In this document: positions 26,238-35,680 of the stretch, piece after piece | Layout of the letters: every line of letters starts with the position of its first letter | How positions within the stretch are numbered: the stretch's first letter is position 1 | NCBI RefSeq assembly: GCF_014145225.1 | Contig: NZ_JABVCQ010000003.1 | Coordinates: 1-64,000, forward strand | DNA length: 64,000 nt | Source of the DNA: Thiospirillum jenense | GTDB lineage: Bacteria > Pseudomonadota > Gammaproteobacteria > Chromatiales > Chromatiaceae | Direction of reading: 5' to 3' | Program-made: the position numbers and the translations under genes | Notes under the pieces: generated by a model | The model's input: the letters and a program-made list of their open reading frames with translations, nothing else | The model's database searches: none | Told to the model about the DNA's origin: nothing

Positions 26238-27530
26238 TTAATTCACCACCGTCACCAGCCAAACTGGATTAAGCGCCGCCAGCCGCTGATGACTGCCCAA
26301 CGCTTGACTGCGGGCGACGGTCAATTGCACCAATTCCCAATTCACGCCCTGCGCGTCCAGCCAATTGGTTAATTGGGCGAGCGCGTCCAGCAGCACCACG
26401 CTCATCACCAGCCGCCCGCCTGTGCGCAGCCGCGCTAAACTCTGTTGCACAATGGCGACAAGTTGCCCACTGTTGCCGCCAACAAACACCGCATCCGCCG
26501 CCGGCCAATTGGTCAAGTCCCGCGGCGCCTGCCCGACGGTCAAATGGTAATTGGTTGCGCGTAACGCCCGCGCCGTTGCCACGATCTGCGCCGCCCGCTC
26601 GGGGTGTTGCTCAATTGCCCACACGTCGCCAAATTGACACAACCGACTTGCCTCCAATCCCACCGCCCCGCTGCCTGCGCCCACGTCCCACATCACGCTG
26701 TCCGCTCGCAGCGCCAGCTTTGACAACGCCACCGCACGAATTTCAGCTTTGGTAATTAAGCCACGCTGCGCGCTGTTCGTGGTAAAAAAGTCATCGGCAA
26801 TGCCCGTCAACGGCAGCGGATTGGGCGGCGGCTGGCGGTCAACGATCACGACATTTGGTGTGGCAAATTCGCACTCAGCCGCGGCCGCGAGTGGTAAATC
26901 AGCAACGACCTGCTCGTCGGGACTGGTCAGCCGCGAGGCGATACTCAACCGCACCTCGTCGCCATACCCGGCGGTCAACAACGCCCGTGCCAGTCGCGCC
27001 GGGGAATTGGCGGGGCTGGTCAAGACGGCGACCAACTCGGCGCGGGCGACGCTGCGCAGTGTTGAATACAGCGCGTGGTGCGGCGTGGCTGACCAGTGCC
27101 ACTCGCCGCTGTCGTGGTGGTGACACGAGGCGATGGTCACGGTTTGCCAAGCGCGGCCGAGGCGGGCGAATGCCAGTTGAACGCTGGAGACGGCGGGTAA
27201 AATTTCCACTCGTTCAACGCCGAGCGCGGCGGTCAATTGGCTGCCGAGGCCGTGACAGAGCGGGTCGCCACTGGTCAGCACGACGACGCGCTGGTGGCGA
27301 GCGTGGGCGGCGCGGATCCAGTCGGCAACGGCGGCGAGTTGCCCGTCAAATGGGCGTCGTTCGACTTGCGGCGGGAGTAATTCGCCAAGTTGCGCCAATG
27401 TTTGCGCGCTGCCGATCACGCAGTCGGCGGTCAACAAGCGAGCGCGGGCGGCGGCAGTTAAACTCGCGCCGTCGTCGGGGTGAATGCCGATGATGGCGCA
27501 GCGGGGCGCGGGTGGCGGAGCGGTGGACAT
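26238..27530 (-). CDS. cobL: Precorrin-6B C5,15-methyltransferase/decarboxylase (CbiE-CbiT fusion)
   Basis: 430 residues. The N-terminal CbiE domain (about 10-215) has the tetrapyrrole methylase pattern: CAIIGIHPDDG, VLTSGDPLCHGLG and LPAVSSVQLAFARLG. The C-terminal CbiT domain (about 250-430) is a class I SAM methyltransferase: ITKAEIRAVALSKL and MWDVGAGSGAVGLEASRL, then ADAVFVGGNSGQ. The fusion methylates C5 and C15 of the corrin precursor and decarboxylates the acetate side chain. No other cobalamin gene lies nearby. The start is uncertain: ATG codons at 27542 and 27530 are both possible and neither has a clear Shine-Dalgarno. Divergent from mpl. Confidence 0.92.
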   Translation of the reverse strand: MSTAPPPAPRCAIIGIHPDDGASLTAAARARLLTADCVIGSAQTLAQLGELLPPQVERRPFDGQLAAVADWIRAAHARHQRVVVLTSGDPLCHGLGSQLTAALGVERVEILPAVSSVQLAFARLGRAWQTVTIASCHHHDSGEWHWSATPHHALYSTLRSVARAELVAVLTSPANSPARLARALLTAGYGDEVRLSIASRLTSPDEQVVADLPLAAAAECEFATPNVVIVDRQPPPNPLPLTGIADDFFTTNSAQRGLITKAEIRAVALSKLALRADSVMWDVGAGSGAVGLEASRLCQFGDVWAIEQHPERAAQIVATARALRATNYHLTVGQAPRDLTNWPAADAVFVGGNSGQLVAIVQQSLARLRTGGRLVMSVVLLDALAQLTNWLDAQGVNWELVQLTVARSQALGSHQRLAALNPVWLVTVVN

Positions 27531-27666
27531 GGCGGGTGACATCCGGGCAGAGCGGGTGGTTTTGGTTAAAATGCGCGACCGGCGCCATGCTACCACCGGC
27601 TCTAAAATCGCGCCGCCTCAACTATTTTTCATTTTCCCTTAACCAATCAACGAGTTATTTCCCATC

Positions 27667-29151
27667 ATGCACCTACACATTCTCGGCATTTGCGGCACGT
27701 TCATGGGCGGCATCGCGCTGCTGGCGCGGCAACTGGGGCATCAGGTCACGGGTTCAGACGCCAACGTCTATCCGCCCATGAGTACCCAACTGACCGCGGC
27801 CGGGATTGCGCTGACCGACGGCTACGCGGCCGAGCAACTCCAGTTGCGGCCGGACGTGGTCGTGGTCGGCAACACCATGAAACGCGGCGTGCCGGTGATC
27901 GAGGCGCTGCTCGACAGCGGGCTGCGGTATGTGTCGGGGCCGCAGTGGTTGGCCGAAAACCTGTTGCATCAGCGCCACGTTTTGGCGGTGGCCGGGACGC
28001 ATGGCAAAACCACCACGGCGAGTGTATTGGCGTGGCTGTTGGAGAGCGCTGGGCTGCAACCGGGGTTTTTGATTGGCGGAGTACCACGCAATTTTGGTCA
28101 CTCGGCACAACTGGGCAGTGCGCCGTATTTTGTTGTGGAGGCGGACGAGTACGACACGGCGTTTTTTGACAAGCGTTCCAAGTTTATTCACTACCGCCCG
28201 CGCACCTTGATTATTAATAACATCGAGTTCGATCATGCTGACATCTTCGACGATCTGGGCGCAATTCAGCGGCAATTTCATCATCTGATCCGCACCGTGC
28301 CGGGCAACGGCTGTATTTTGCACCCGTGCGGTGATGCGGTGATTGCGGCGACGTTGGCGCAGGGCTGCTGGACGCCGACGCCGACGTTGGCGGTGCTGGA
28401 AAAAAATCACGCCAGCGCAGAAATCTCCGCCAGTCCGGAAGAAATCCCCCCCGGCCCCCCTTTTGCAAAAAGGGGTGAAGAGTTGACTTTTGCAAAGGGG
28501 GGGGCGGGAAGCGACTGGTCAGCCGAGCTGTTGCAACCGGACGGCAGCCAATTCGCCGTTTATCACGCCGATCAACCCTGCGGTGTGGTGAATTGGTCAC
28601 TGTGCGGCCGGCACAACGTCGCCAATGGGCTGGCCGCCATCGCCGCCGCTGCGCACATTGGCATCGCGCCAGCACAGGCGATCACCGCGCTGGCACAATT
28701 TCGCGGCGTGGCACGGCGGTTGGAATTGCGCGGCGAGGTGGGCGGAGTGCGGGTGTACGATGATTTTGCGCACCACCCCACCGCCATCGCCACGACGTTG
28801 GATGGGTTGCGGCAGTCAGTCGGGGCGACGGCGCGGGTGATCGCCATTTTAGAGCCGCGTTCCAACACGATGCGGTTGGGCGTTCACGCGGACAGTTTAG
28901 CGGGTGCGTTGCAAACGGCTGATTTGGTGTACATTTTTACCCCGCCGGATTTGGGTTGGGACGCGGCCGCGGCGCTGGCGCCACTCGGATCGCGGCTGAC
29001 GGTTGCCAGTGACATCGCGCAACTGGTTGCGCAAATCACCGCCGCCGCGCAGCCGGGCGATCAATTATTGGTGATGAGCAATGGTGGTTTTCAAAATATT
29101 CACCAGCGGCTATTGACGGCGCTGGCCGAGCGAGTGACGGTAAATGTTTAA
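27667..29151 (+). CDS. mpl: UDP-N-acetylmuramate:L-Ala-gamma-D-Glu-meso-DAP ligase (murein recycling)
   Basis: 494 residues of the Mur ligase family, Mpl branch. It reattaches the recycled tripeptide to UDP-MurNAc using ATP. Visible blocks: the N-terminal dinucleotide-like HILGICGTFMGGIALLA, the P-loop AGTHGKTTTASVLAW (near residue 113), the Mpl-specific FVVEADEYDTAFFDKRSKF, and the C-terminal YDDFAHHPTAI. It is longer than the roughly 455 residues usual for Mpl because of an in-frame insert near residues 255-285 (SPEEIPPGPPFAKRGEEL and on), which corresponds to a palindromic DNA repeat at 28445-28508. The stop lies within a sequence resembling the ubiX start. Confidence 0.95.
   Translation: MHLHILGICGTFMGGIALLARQLGHQVTGSDANVYPPMSTQLTAAGIALTDGYAAEQLQLRPDVVVVGNTMKRGVPVIEALLDSGLRYVSGPQWLAENLLHQRHVLAVAGTHGKTTTASVLAWLLESAGLQPGFLIGGVPRNFGHSAQLGSAPYFVVEADEYDTAFFDKRSKFIHYRPRTLIINNIEFDHADIFDDLGAIQRQFHHLIRTVPGNGCILHPCGDAVIAATLAQGCWTPTPTLAVLEKNHASAEISASPEEIPPGPPFAKRGEELTFAKGGAGSDWSAELLQPDGSQFAVYHADQPCGVVNWSLCGRHNVANGLAAIAAAAHIGIAPAQAITALAQFRGVARRLELRGEVGGVRVYDDFAHHPTAIATTLDGLRQSVGATARVIAILEPRSNTMRLGVHADSLAGALQTADLVYIFTPPDLGWDAAAALAPLGSRLTVASDIAQLVAQITAAAQPGDQLLVMSNGGFQNIHQRLLTALAERVTVNV
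28445..28508. repeat. Palindromic repeat inserted in frame in mpl
   Basis: A C-rich run is followed by TTTTGCAAAAAGGGG (28461-28475), then by CTTTTGCAAAGGGGGGGG (28488 on). The two halves can pair with each other and each is itself partly palindromic. The encoded peptide contains PPGPPFAKRG and TFAKGGAG, which look foreign to Mur ligases. Such C-run/TTTGCAAA/G-run repeats are intergenic repeats in many bacterial genomes; here it sits inside a gene without breaking the frame. Confidence 0.75.
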
Positions 29152-29200
29152 TTTGTCAGTATTGAATTAAGAATTAAGAAAAGACTCTCTGGATCATCAC

Positions 29201-29794
29201 ATGCCATTAGCTCAAGAAGACATCATTTTTATTAAACAACACCTCGGCGAATGGTTGGCGGAACAATCACTCGGCAAGCCGCCGCTGGTGTATGAAATTG
29301 AATTGCGCGAGCGGATGGTGCGGGTGGAGGAAGAACTCAAGCACCAGCGCGAATTGATGCGCGAAGGCTTCATGCGCATGGATGAGCGCTTTGAAACTAT
29401 GCAAATTAGCATGGATAAACGCTTTGAGCAGATGGATAAGCGGTTTGAAACTATGCAAGCCGCAATGAATAAGCGGTTCGAAACTATGCAAGCTGCAATG
29501 GATAAGCGGTTTGAAACTATGCAAGCCGCAATGGATAAGCGCTTTGACGAAGTCAATAAACGCTTTGAACGAATGGATCAACGTTTTGAGCAGATGGACA
29601 AGCGTTTTGAGCAGATGGATAAGCGTTTTGAAGCCATGCAAGCGGCAATGGATAAACGTTTTGAAGCCATGCAAGCGGCAATGGACAAACGCTTTGATGA
29701 AATGCTCAAACGTCACGATCAGCAATTCTTCTGGCTGCTGGGTTTTATTGCGACCGGCGTGGGTTTGGTCATTGCCGCCATGCGCTATCTCTAG
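29201..29794 (+). CDS. Coiled-coil repeat protein with C-terminal membrane anchor, copy 1
   Basis: 197 residues. A conserved head (about 1-50, PLAQEDIIFIKQHLGEWLAE) is followed by a rod made of two unit lengths, 7 residues (MDKRFEQ) and 11 residues (MDKRFETMQAA), in the order 11-7-11-11-11-7-7-7-7-11-11-7-7. A single hydrophobic helix closes the protein (FFWLLGFIATGVGLVIAAM). Heptads and hendecads together make a long, only slightly twisted coiled coil anchored by its tail. The layout recalls Borrelia Bdr-type or CCDC90/DUF1640-like proteins, but I do not assign it to either. The tandem paralogue follows 63 bp downstream. Function unknown; oligomerisation at the inner membrane is likely. Confidence 0.8.
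   Translation: MPLAQEDIIFIKQHLGEWLAEQSLGKPPLVYEIELRERMVRVEEELKHQRELMREGFMRMDERFETMQISMDKRFEQMDKRFETMQAAMNKRFETMQAAMDKRFETMQAAMDKRFDEVNKRFERMDQRFEQMDKRFEQMDKRFEAMQAAMDKRFEAMQAAMDKRFDEMLKRHDQQFFWLLGFIATGVGLVIAAMRYL
29378..29722 (+). repeat. 21-bp and 33-bp coding tandem repeats, copy 1
   Basis: The rod of the first coiled-coil gene is built of 21-bp units (ATGGATAAGCGTTTTGAGCAG type) and 33-bp units that add ACTATGCAAGCCGCA-like sequence. Both lengths are multiples of three, so slippage changes rod length without shifting the frame. Confidence 0.85.
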
Positions 29795-29807
29795 CGCGTG
29801 TCGGCAC

Positions 29808-29834
29808 ATGTTTGAATTGTCAGCATTGAATTGA
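29808..29834 (+). pseudogene. Relic of the ubiX start between the two coiled-coil genes
   Basis: ATG TTT GAA TTG then five codons and TGA (MFELSALN). The ten bases before and the first 12 bases match the real ubiX start at 30420 (MFELLTSD) almost exactly. A related copy at 29144-29170 (MFNLSVLN) overlaps the mpl stop. These relics record where the coiled-coil unit was inserted or duplicated. Confidence 0.6.
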
Positions 29835-29857
29835 GAACAGACTCTCTGGATCATCAC

Positions 29858-30406
29858 ATGCCATTAGCCCAAGAAGACATCATTTTTATTAAACAGCACC
29901 TCGGCGACTGGTTGGCGGAACAATCACTCGGCAAGCCGCCGTTGGTGTATGAAATTGAACTGCGCGAGCGCATGGTGCGAGTGGAGGAAGAACTCAAGCA
30001 CCAGCGCGAATTGATGTTGCTGTTACAACAACAAATGCGCGAAAGCTTTGAACGGGTAGATCTGCGTTTTGAAGAAGTGAATAAACGCTTTGAAATCATG
30101 CAAGCCACGATGGATAAGCGCTTTGATGAAGTCAATAAGCGCTTTGAGCAAATGGATAAGCGTTTTGAAGCCATGCAAGCGGCAATGGATAAGCGTTTTG
30201 AAGCCATGCAAGCGGCAATGGATAAACGTTTTGAGCAGGTAGATAAGCGCTTTGAGCAGGTGGACAAACGTTTTGAAACGATGCAAACCAGCATGGATAA
30301 ACGCTTTGATGAAATGCTGAAACGGCACGATCAGCAATTCTTCTGGCTGCTGGGTTTTATTGCGACCGGCGTGAGTTTGGTCATTGCCGCCATGCGTTAT
30401 TTCTAG
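29858..30406 (+). CDS. Coiled-coil repeat protein with C-terminal membrane anchor, copy 2
   Basis: 182 residues, paralogue of the preceding gene. The first 50 and last 40 residues are nearly identical to copy 1 (PLAQEDIIFIKQHLGDWLAE; FFWLLGFIATGVSLVIAAM), while the rod differs in number and order of the 7- and 11-residue units. The start at 29858 is chosen by homology: both copies have GACTCTCTGGATCATCAC immediately before the ATG, so the leader was duplicated too; an in-frame ATG at 29831 is upstream of the shared start. The gene ends 13 bp before ubiX. Function unknown; the two proteins could form mixed coiled coils. Confidence 0.8.
   Translation: MPLAQEDIIFIKQHLGDWLAEQSLGKPPLVYEIELRERMVRVEEELKHQRELMLLLQQQMRESFERVDLRFEEVNKRFEIMQATMDKRFDEVNKRFEQMDKRFEAMQAAMDKRFEAMQAAMDKRFEQVDKRFEQVDKRFETMQTSMDKRFDEMLKRHDQQFFWLLGFIATGVSLVIAAMRYF
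30034..30330 (+). repeat. 21-bp and 33-bp coding tandem repeats, copy 2
   Basis: The rod of the second coiled-coil gene uses the same two unit lengths as copy 1 but fewer of the 33-bp units, and includes variants such as VDKRFEQ. The difference from copy 1 shows unit gain or loss since duplication. Confidence 0.8.
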
Positions 30407-30419
30407 CGAGTGCCGGCAA

Positions 30420-31094
30420 ATGTTTGAATTATTAACATCGGACGGCAATGCGCCAGCGCCGCTCGGCTGGTCAAAAACCGTCACGCTGGCGTGGACGGGC
30501 GCATCGGGAATGCAGTACGGCTGGCGGCTGCTGGAGTGCCTGATCGCCGCGCAGGTGCGGGTGTACCTGTTGATCTCGCCGGCCGCGCAGGTGGTGAGCA
30601 AACTGGAATTAGGCGTGACCATTCCCGCGCAACCGCTTGTTGCGCAACAGTTTTTTAGCGATCACTGCCGCGCCGCGCCGGGACAATTGCGGGTGTTTGG
30701 GCGGCAGCAGTGGACAGCGCCGGTCGCCTCGGGCAGTCACGCCCCGGACGCGATGGTGATTTGCCCCTGCACCGTCGCCACCCTCGCCAGCGTCGCCGCC
30801 GGGTTGAGCGATGATTTAATCAACCGCGCTGCCGACGTGATGTTAAAAGAACAGCGCAAATTGATTATGGTGCTGCGCGAAACGCCGCTGTCGGTGATTC
30901 ATTTGGAAAACATGCTGCGCCTCGCCCGCGCTGGTGCCGTCATCATGCCCGCCAGCCCGGGGTTTTATGGTCAACCACAGACGGTCAACGATCTGGTTGA
31001 TTTTATTGTCGCCCGCGTGTTAGATCACTTGCAGGTCGCGCATTCACTCCTGCCGCGCTGGGGTGACGAGTCACCGCCCGCTGCGATTGATTAA
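30420..31094 (+). CDS. ubiX: Flavin prenyltransferase UbiX
   Basis: 224 residues. UbiX joins dimethylallyl phosphate to FMN, making the prenylated cofactor of the ubiquinone-pathway decarboxylase UbiD. The flavin-binding start TLAWTGASGMQYGWRLLE (near residue 22), VICPCTVATLASVAAGLSDDLINRAADV and LVLRETPLS-like IMVLRETPLSVIHLENML are the family blocks, followed by IMPASPGFYGQP. The ATG at 30420 is chosen because it opens the sequence that is copied, as relics, at 29808 and 29144. In many Gammaproteobacteria mpl and ubiX are adjacent; here two coiled-coil genes stand between them. Confidence 0.94.
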   Translation: MFELLTSDGNAPAPLGWSKTVTLAWTGASGMQYGWRLLECLIAAQVRVYLLISPAAQVVSKLELGVTIPAQPLVAQQFFSDHCRAAPGQLRVFGRQQWTAPVASGSHAPDAMVICPCTVATLASVAAGLSDDLINRAADVMLKEQRKLIMVLRETPLSVIHLENMLRLARAGAVIMPASPGFYGQPQTVNDLVDFIVARVLDHLQVAHSLLPRWGDESPPAAID

Positions 31095-31133
31095 CCCCGC
31101 CCCGTCACTTTTCCACCACGAGAATTAGCCATC

Positions 31134-32666
31134 ATGTCATTACAACCGGTCATACTGTCAGGCGGTTCGGGGTCGCGGTTATGGCCGCTGTCCCGCGAAG
31201 CGCTGCCCAAACAATTTTTGCCGCTGACCAGCGATCACACCATGTTGCAGGAAACGGTGCGGCGGCTGGATGGCTTGGCGGCAGAACATCCGACGCTCGA
31301 TCTGGCAACCCGCGAGCCGATTGTGGTGTGCAATGACGCGCACCGCTTCCTCGTTGCTGAACAATTCCGCCTGATGCAGCGGCGGACAGCGGCCATTATT
31401 TTAGAACCCGTCGGGCGTAACACCGCGCCGGCCTTGACGCTCGCCGCGCTCGCCGCCGTTGAAAACGCGACTGCCGCTGACGCGCCGATTCTGCTGGTCA
31501 TGCCCGCCGATCACACGATGGTCAACGCCGCCGGCTTCCGCAGCGCCGTGGCTGACGGCTACCGCCTCGCCGCTGCTGGCGCGGTAATTACCTTTGGCAT
31601 CGTGCCAATGAAACCGGAAACCGGTTACGGCTATTTGCAGCAAGGCACACGCCTCGCCACCGCTGACCTGACCACCGCCGCGTATCAACTCGATGCGTTT
31701 GTTGAAAAACCCGATGTGGACACCGCGCAACAGTATCTGGCCTCGGGGCAGTATTTGTGGAACAGCGGCATTTTCATGCTGTCAGCGCGGCGGTGGCTCG
31801 AATTAATTGCGCATTTCCGCGCAGACATGGCAGCGACTACTGCGGCAGCCATGCGCACCAGCAAACGCCTGGGGGATTTCATCACGTTGGACGCCACCGC
31901 CTTTGCCGCCTGCCCGAGCGATTCGATTGATTACGCAGTGATGGAACCGCTGGCGGCCGCGGCTGGTACAACGTTCAACGCTCACGACGGGGGGGAAAGT
32001 GACCTGCCAACCGCTGTCGTGCTGCCGCTCGATGTCGGCTGGTCGGATGTCGGTGCGTGGTCGGCGTTGTGGGAAGTGCGCGACCGCGATGAAGCGGGTA
32101 ACGTACTCGATGGCGACGCATTCGTGCATGATTGCCGCAATACGCTACTGATCGCGCAACATCGCATGGTCGCGGCGGTGGGCGTTCACGACCTGATTGT
32201 GGTGGAAACGCCGGATGCCGTGCTGGTGGCGGATCAAGCGCGGGCGCAGGATGTCAAAACGGTGACGCAATTTTTGAGTCAATCGCACCGCCACGAGCAT
32301 CGCCATCATCAACAGGTGCATCGCCCGTGGGGGATTTTTAAAGCGATTGATCGCGGCGAGCGCTATCAAGTCAAGCATTTGACCGTCAAACCCGGGCAGG
32401 CATTGTCGCTGCAAATGCACCACCATCGCGCCGAGCATTGGGTGGTGGTGTCAGGCACGGCGAAAGTCACCTGTGATGAGCGCGTCTATCTATTAACCGA
32501 AAACCAATCCACTTATATTCCCGTCGGGGCGCGGCATCGGTTGGAAAATCCCGGCACCATTGATTTGGAAATCATTGAAGTGCAATCGGGCAGTTATTTG
32601 GGCGAGGATGACATCGTGCGGTTTGATGATATTTATCAACGCGATACGACGGACGGGAATCAATAG
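31134..32666 (+). CDS. manC: Mannose-1-phosphate guanylyltransferase / mannose-6-phosphate isomerase
   Basis: 510 residues, bifunctional. The N-terminal nucleotidyltransferase (about 1-345) carries VILSGGSGSRLWPLSREALPKQ and EPVGRNTAPA and the VEKPD block, and makes GDP-mannose. The C-terminal cupin (about 375-505) is a type II phosphomannose isomerase: HRPWGIFKAID, LQMHHHRAEHWVVVSGTA and PVGARHRLENPG. GDP-mannose feeds O-antigen, capsule or exopolysaccharide synthesis, which fits the acyltransferase and deacetylase at the window start. No other sugar-nucleotide gene is adjacent. It converges on the ATP synthase operon, with a terminator between. Confidence 0.95.
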   Translation: MSLQPVILSGGSGSRLWPLSREALPKQFLPLTSDHTMLQETVRRLDGLAAEHPTLDLATREPIVVCNDAHRFLVAEQFRLMQRRTAAIILEPVGRNTAPALTLAALAAVENATAADAPILLVMPADHTMVNAAGFRSAVADGYRLAAAGAVITFGIVPMKPETGYGYLQQGTRLATADLTTAAYQLDAFVEKPDVDTAQQYLASGQYLWNSGIFMLSARRWLELIAHFRADMAATTAAAMRTSKRLGDFITLDATAFAACPSDSIDYAVMEPLAAAAGTTFNAHDGGESDLPTAVVLPLDVGWSDVGAWSALWEVRDRDEAGNVLDGDAFVHDCRNTLLIAQHRMVAAVGVHDLIVVETPDAVLVADQARAQDVKTVTQFLSQSHRHEHRHHQQVHRPWGIFKAIDRGERYQVKHLTVKPGQALSLQMHHHRAEHWVVVSGTAKVTCDERVYLLTENQSTYIPVGARHRLENPGTIDLEIIEVQSGSYLGEDDIVRFDDIYQRDTTDGNQ

Positions 32667-32724
32667 AACGCGGTAATGCTGGCGCGGCGGGTGATTAGAT
32701 TACACGCCAGTTTCAATAATAACC

Positions 32725-32768
32725 GGCAATAAAAAACTCCCAGCACCGCAAATGCCATGCTGGGAGTT
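32725..32768 (-). terminator. Rho-independent terminator of the ATP synthase operon
   Basis: Perfect 11-bp inverted repeat AACTCCCAGCA at 32735-32745 and TGCTGGGAGTT at 32758-32768, loop of 12. On the minus strand the stem is followed by TTTTATT (AGTTTTTTATTG), the proper polarity for stopping transcription after atpC. On the plus strand the T-run is weak, so termination of manC is possible but less certain. Confidence 0.9.
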
Positions 32769-32813
32769 GATAATTAAAAAACCGCAGCGGTTTATTAGAT
32801 AAATAAATCGAAG

Positions 32814-33239
32814 TTAATTCGTTTTCATCTTGCGCAACTTTTCAATCGTGCGCAACTGCGCAATCGCTTCAGCCAACTCCGACTGCGCTTTGGCGTATTC
32901 AAACTGCGCCATCTGACCGGACAGTGCATCTTCTGCGTGACGCTTCGCCTCCAGCGCCGCCGCTTCATCAATGTTCTGCGCCAAAATAGCCCGATCCGCC
33001 AGAATCGTCACGACATCCGGTTGAACTTCCAACAACCCGCCGGAAACGTAAAACTGCCGAACCTGCCCCTGCGCATCCTCAACCCGCACATCGCCCGGTT
33101 TCAACCAAGTAATCAGCGGGGCATGACGCGGCGCAATGCCTAACTCACCCATTTGACCAGGCGCGTACACCATTGCCGCCTGACCGGAGTGCATCGCCCC
33201 TTCCGCACTGACAATCTCAACTTGAACGGTCATTGCCAT
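32814..33239 (-). CDS. atpC: ATP synthase epsilon subunit
   Basis: 141 residues. Epsilon is part of the F1 central stalk and its C-terminal helices can inhibit ATP hydrolysis. The beta-sandwich part is plain: MTVQVEIVSAEGAMHSG, GELGIAPRHAPLITWLKPG and YVSGGLLEVQPDVVTILAD; the C-terminal helical hairpin (about 90-138, AALEAKRHAEDAL and on) is present, so regulation by epsilon is possible. It is last in atpIBEFHAGDC, 28 bp after atpD, followed by a strong terminator. Confidence 0.96.
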   Translation of the reverse strand: MAMTVQVEIVSAEGAMHSGQAAMVYAPGQMGELGIAPRHAPLITWLKPGDVRVEDAQGQVRQFYVSGGLLEVQPDVVTILADRAILAQNIDEAAALEAKRHAEDALSGQMAQFEYAKAQSELAEAIAQLRTIEKLRKMKTN

Positions 33240-33267
33240 CGCATTTGCTCCTGCGCCGCCGAATTAC

Positions 33268-34707
<1,440 letters not shown>

Positions 34708-34752
34708 GAATACGGGAATGCGTTTTGAGTATCAGCTGCTTAAAAGGTTTAT

Positions 34753-35616
34753 CTACACAGCCGCCGCGCCACCGACAATTTCGGAAATCTCTTGTGTAAT
34801 TGATGCCTGCCGCGCTTTGTTATACACCAATTGCAATTCACCAATGAGATTGCCGGCGTTATCTGATGCAGATTTCATTGCCACCATCCGCGCCGCCTGT
34901 TCACACGCACCATTTTCTACGACTGATTGATAAACCAGCGATTCAACATAGCGCGCTAATAAGCGATCCAAAACGTAATGCGCATCGGGTTCATAGATAT
35001 AATCCCACACAGCCCCCGTTTTATGAGCGTCAGGGCCGGCAATGGGAATCAATTGTTGCAATGTCGCTTTCTGGGTCATGGTATTGACGAACGCATTATA
35101 AACTATGACCACCTGGTCAACTTCACCGCGCTCAAACGCATCCAACATCACCTTCACTGGACCAATTAAATCCTCGACGTGCGGCTTATCACTCAAATGC
35201 GTTGCGTGCGCTAATACACGACCACCAAAACGCTTAAAAAACCCGAGTGCTTTTGAACCAATCGTGCAAAACACCGGTTCAATTCCCGCCTGATGTTGGT
35301 CTTTAATATGGTGCGTCAGCGTTCGGAATAGATTGCTATTCAACCCGCCGCACAAGCCACGATCCGAGGACACCACGATGTAACCAACATGCTTGACCGA
35401 CCGCGACTCCACCATAAAACTATGATGATATTCGGGTGAGGCTTTGGCTAAATGATGAATGACCTGCAACATCTTTTCTGAATAGGGACGTGACGCCCGC
35501 ATACGTTCTTGCGCTTTACGCATCTTAGATGCCGCCACCATTTCCATGGCGCGAGTAATCTTCTGGGTGCTTTTGATGCTCGCAATTTTAGTGCGAATTT
35601 CTTTAGCGCCTGCCAT
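34753..35616 (-). CDS. atpG: ATP synthase gamma subunit
   Basis: 287 residues, the rotating central shaft of F1. The N-terminal helix [20 protein letters not shown] with [17 protein letters not shown] and the C-terminal helix ([20 protein letters not shown]) that form the coiled-coil rotor are well conserved, as is [13 protein letters not shown]. Length equals the E. coli protein. It lies between atpA (64 bp) and atpD (about 108 bp). Confidence 0.97.
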   Translation of the reverse strand: MAGAKEIRTKIASIKSTQKITRAMEMVAASKMRKAQERMRASRPYSEKMLQVIHHLAKASPEYHHSFMVESRSVKHVGYIVVSSDRGLCGGLNSNLFRTLTHHIKDQHQAGIEPVFCTIGSKALGFFKRFGGRVLAHATHLSDKPHVEDLIGPVKVMLDAFERGEVDQVVIVYNAFVNTMTQKATLQQLIPIAGPDAHKTGAVWDYIYEPDAHYVLDRLLARYVESLVYQSVVENGACEQAARMVAMKSASDNAGNLIGELQLVYNKARQASITQEISEIVGGAAAV

Positions 35617-35680
35617 AACTAGATTCCTTGATGTTGATAGCGAATAGACGGGGCATCACTTAATTAACCACGCACATTCA

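Noticed and set aside
26749-27123. Plus-strand frame over cobL
   Set aside because: Shadow of the CbiE/CbiT gene.
26855-27493. 212-codon Arg-rich frame opposite cobL
   Set aside because: Arg-rich low-complexity translation typical of the antisense of GC-rich genes; cobL motifs are on the other strand.
29378-30330. Possible CRISPR array because of regular repeats
   Set aside because: Units are 21 and 33 bp, contiguous without spacers, and encode heptad/hendecad protein repeats.
29267-30622. Minus-strand repeat-rich frames opposite the coiled-coil genes
   Set aside because: They are periodic only because the sense strand repeats; no start signal, and the plus-strand proteins have a sensible coiled coil plus membrane anchor.
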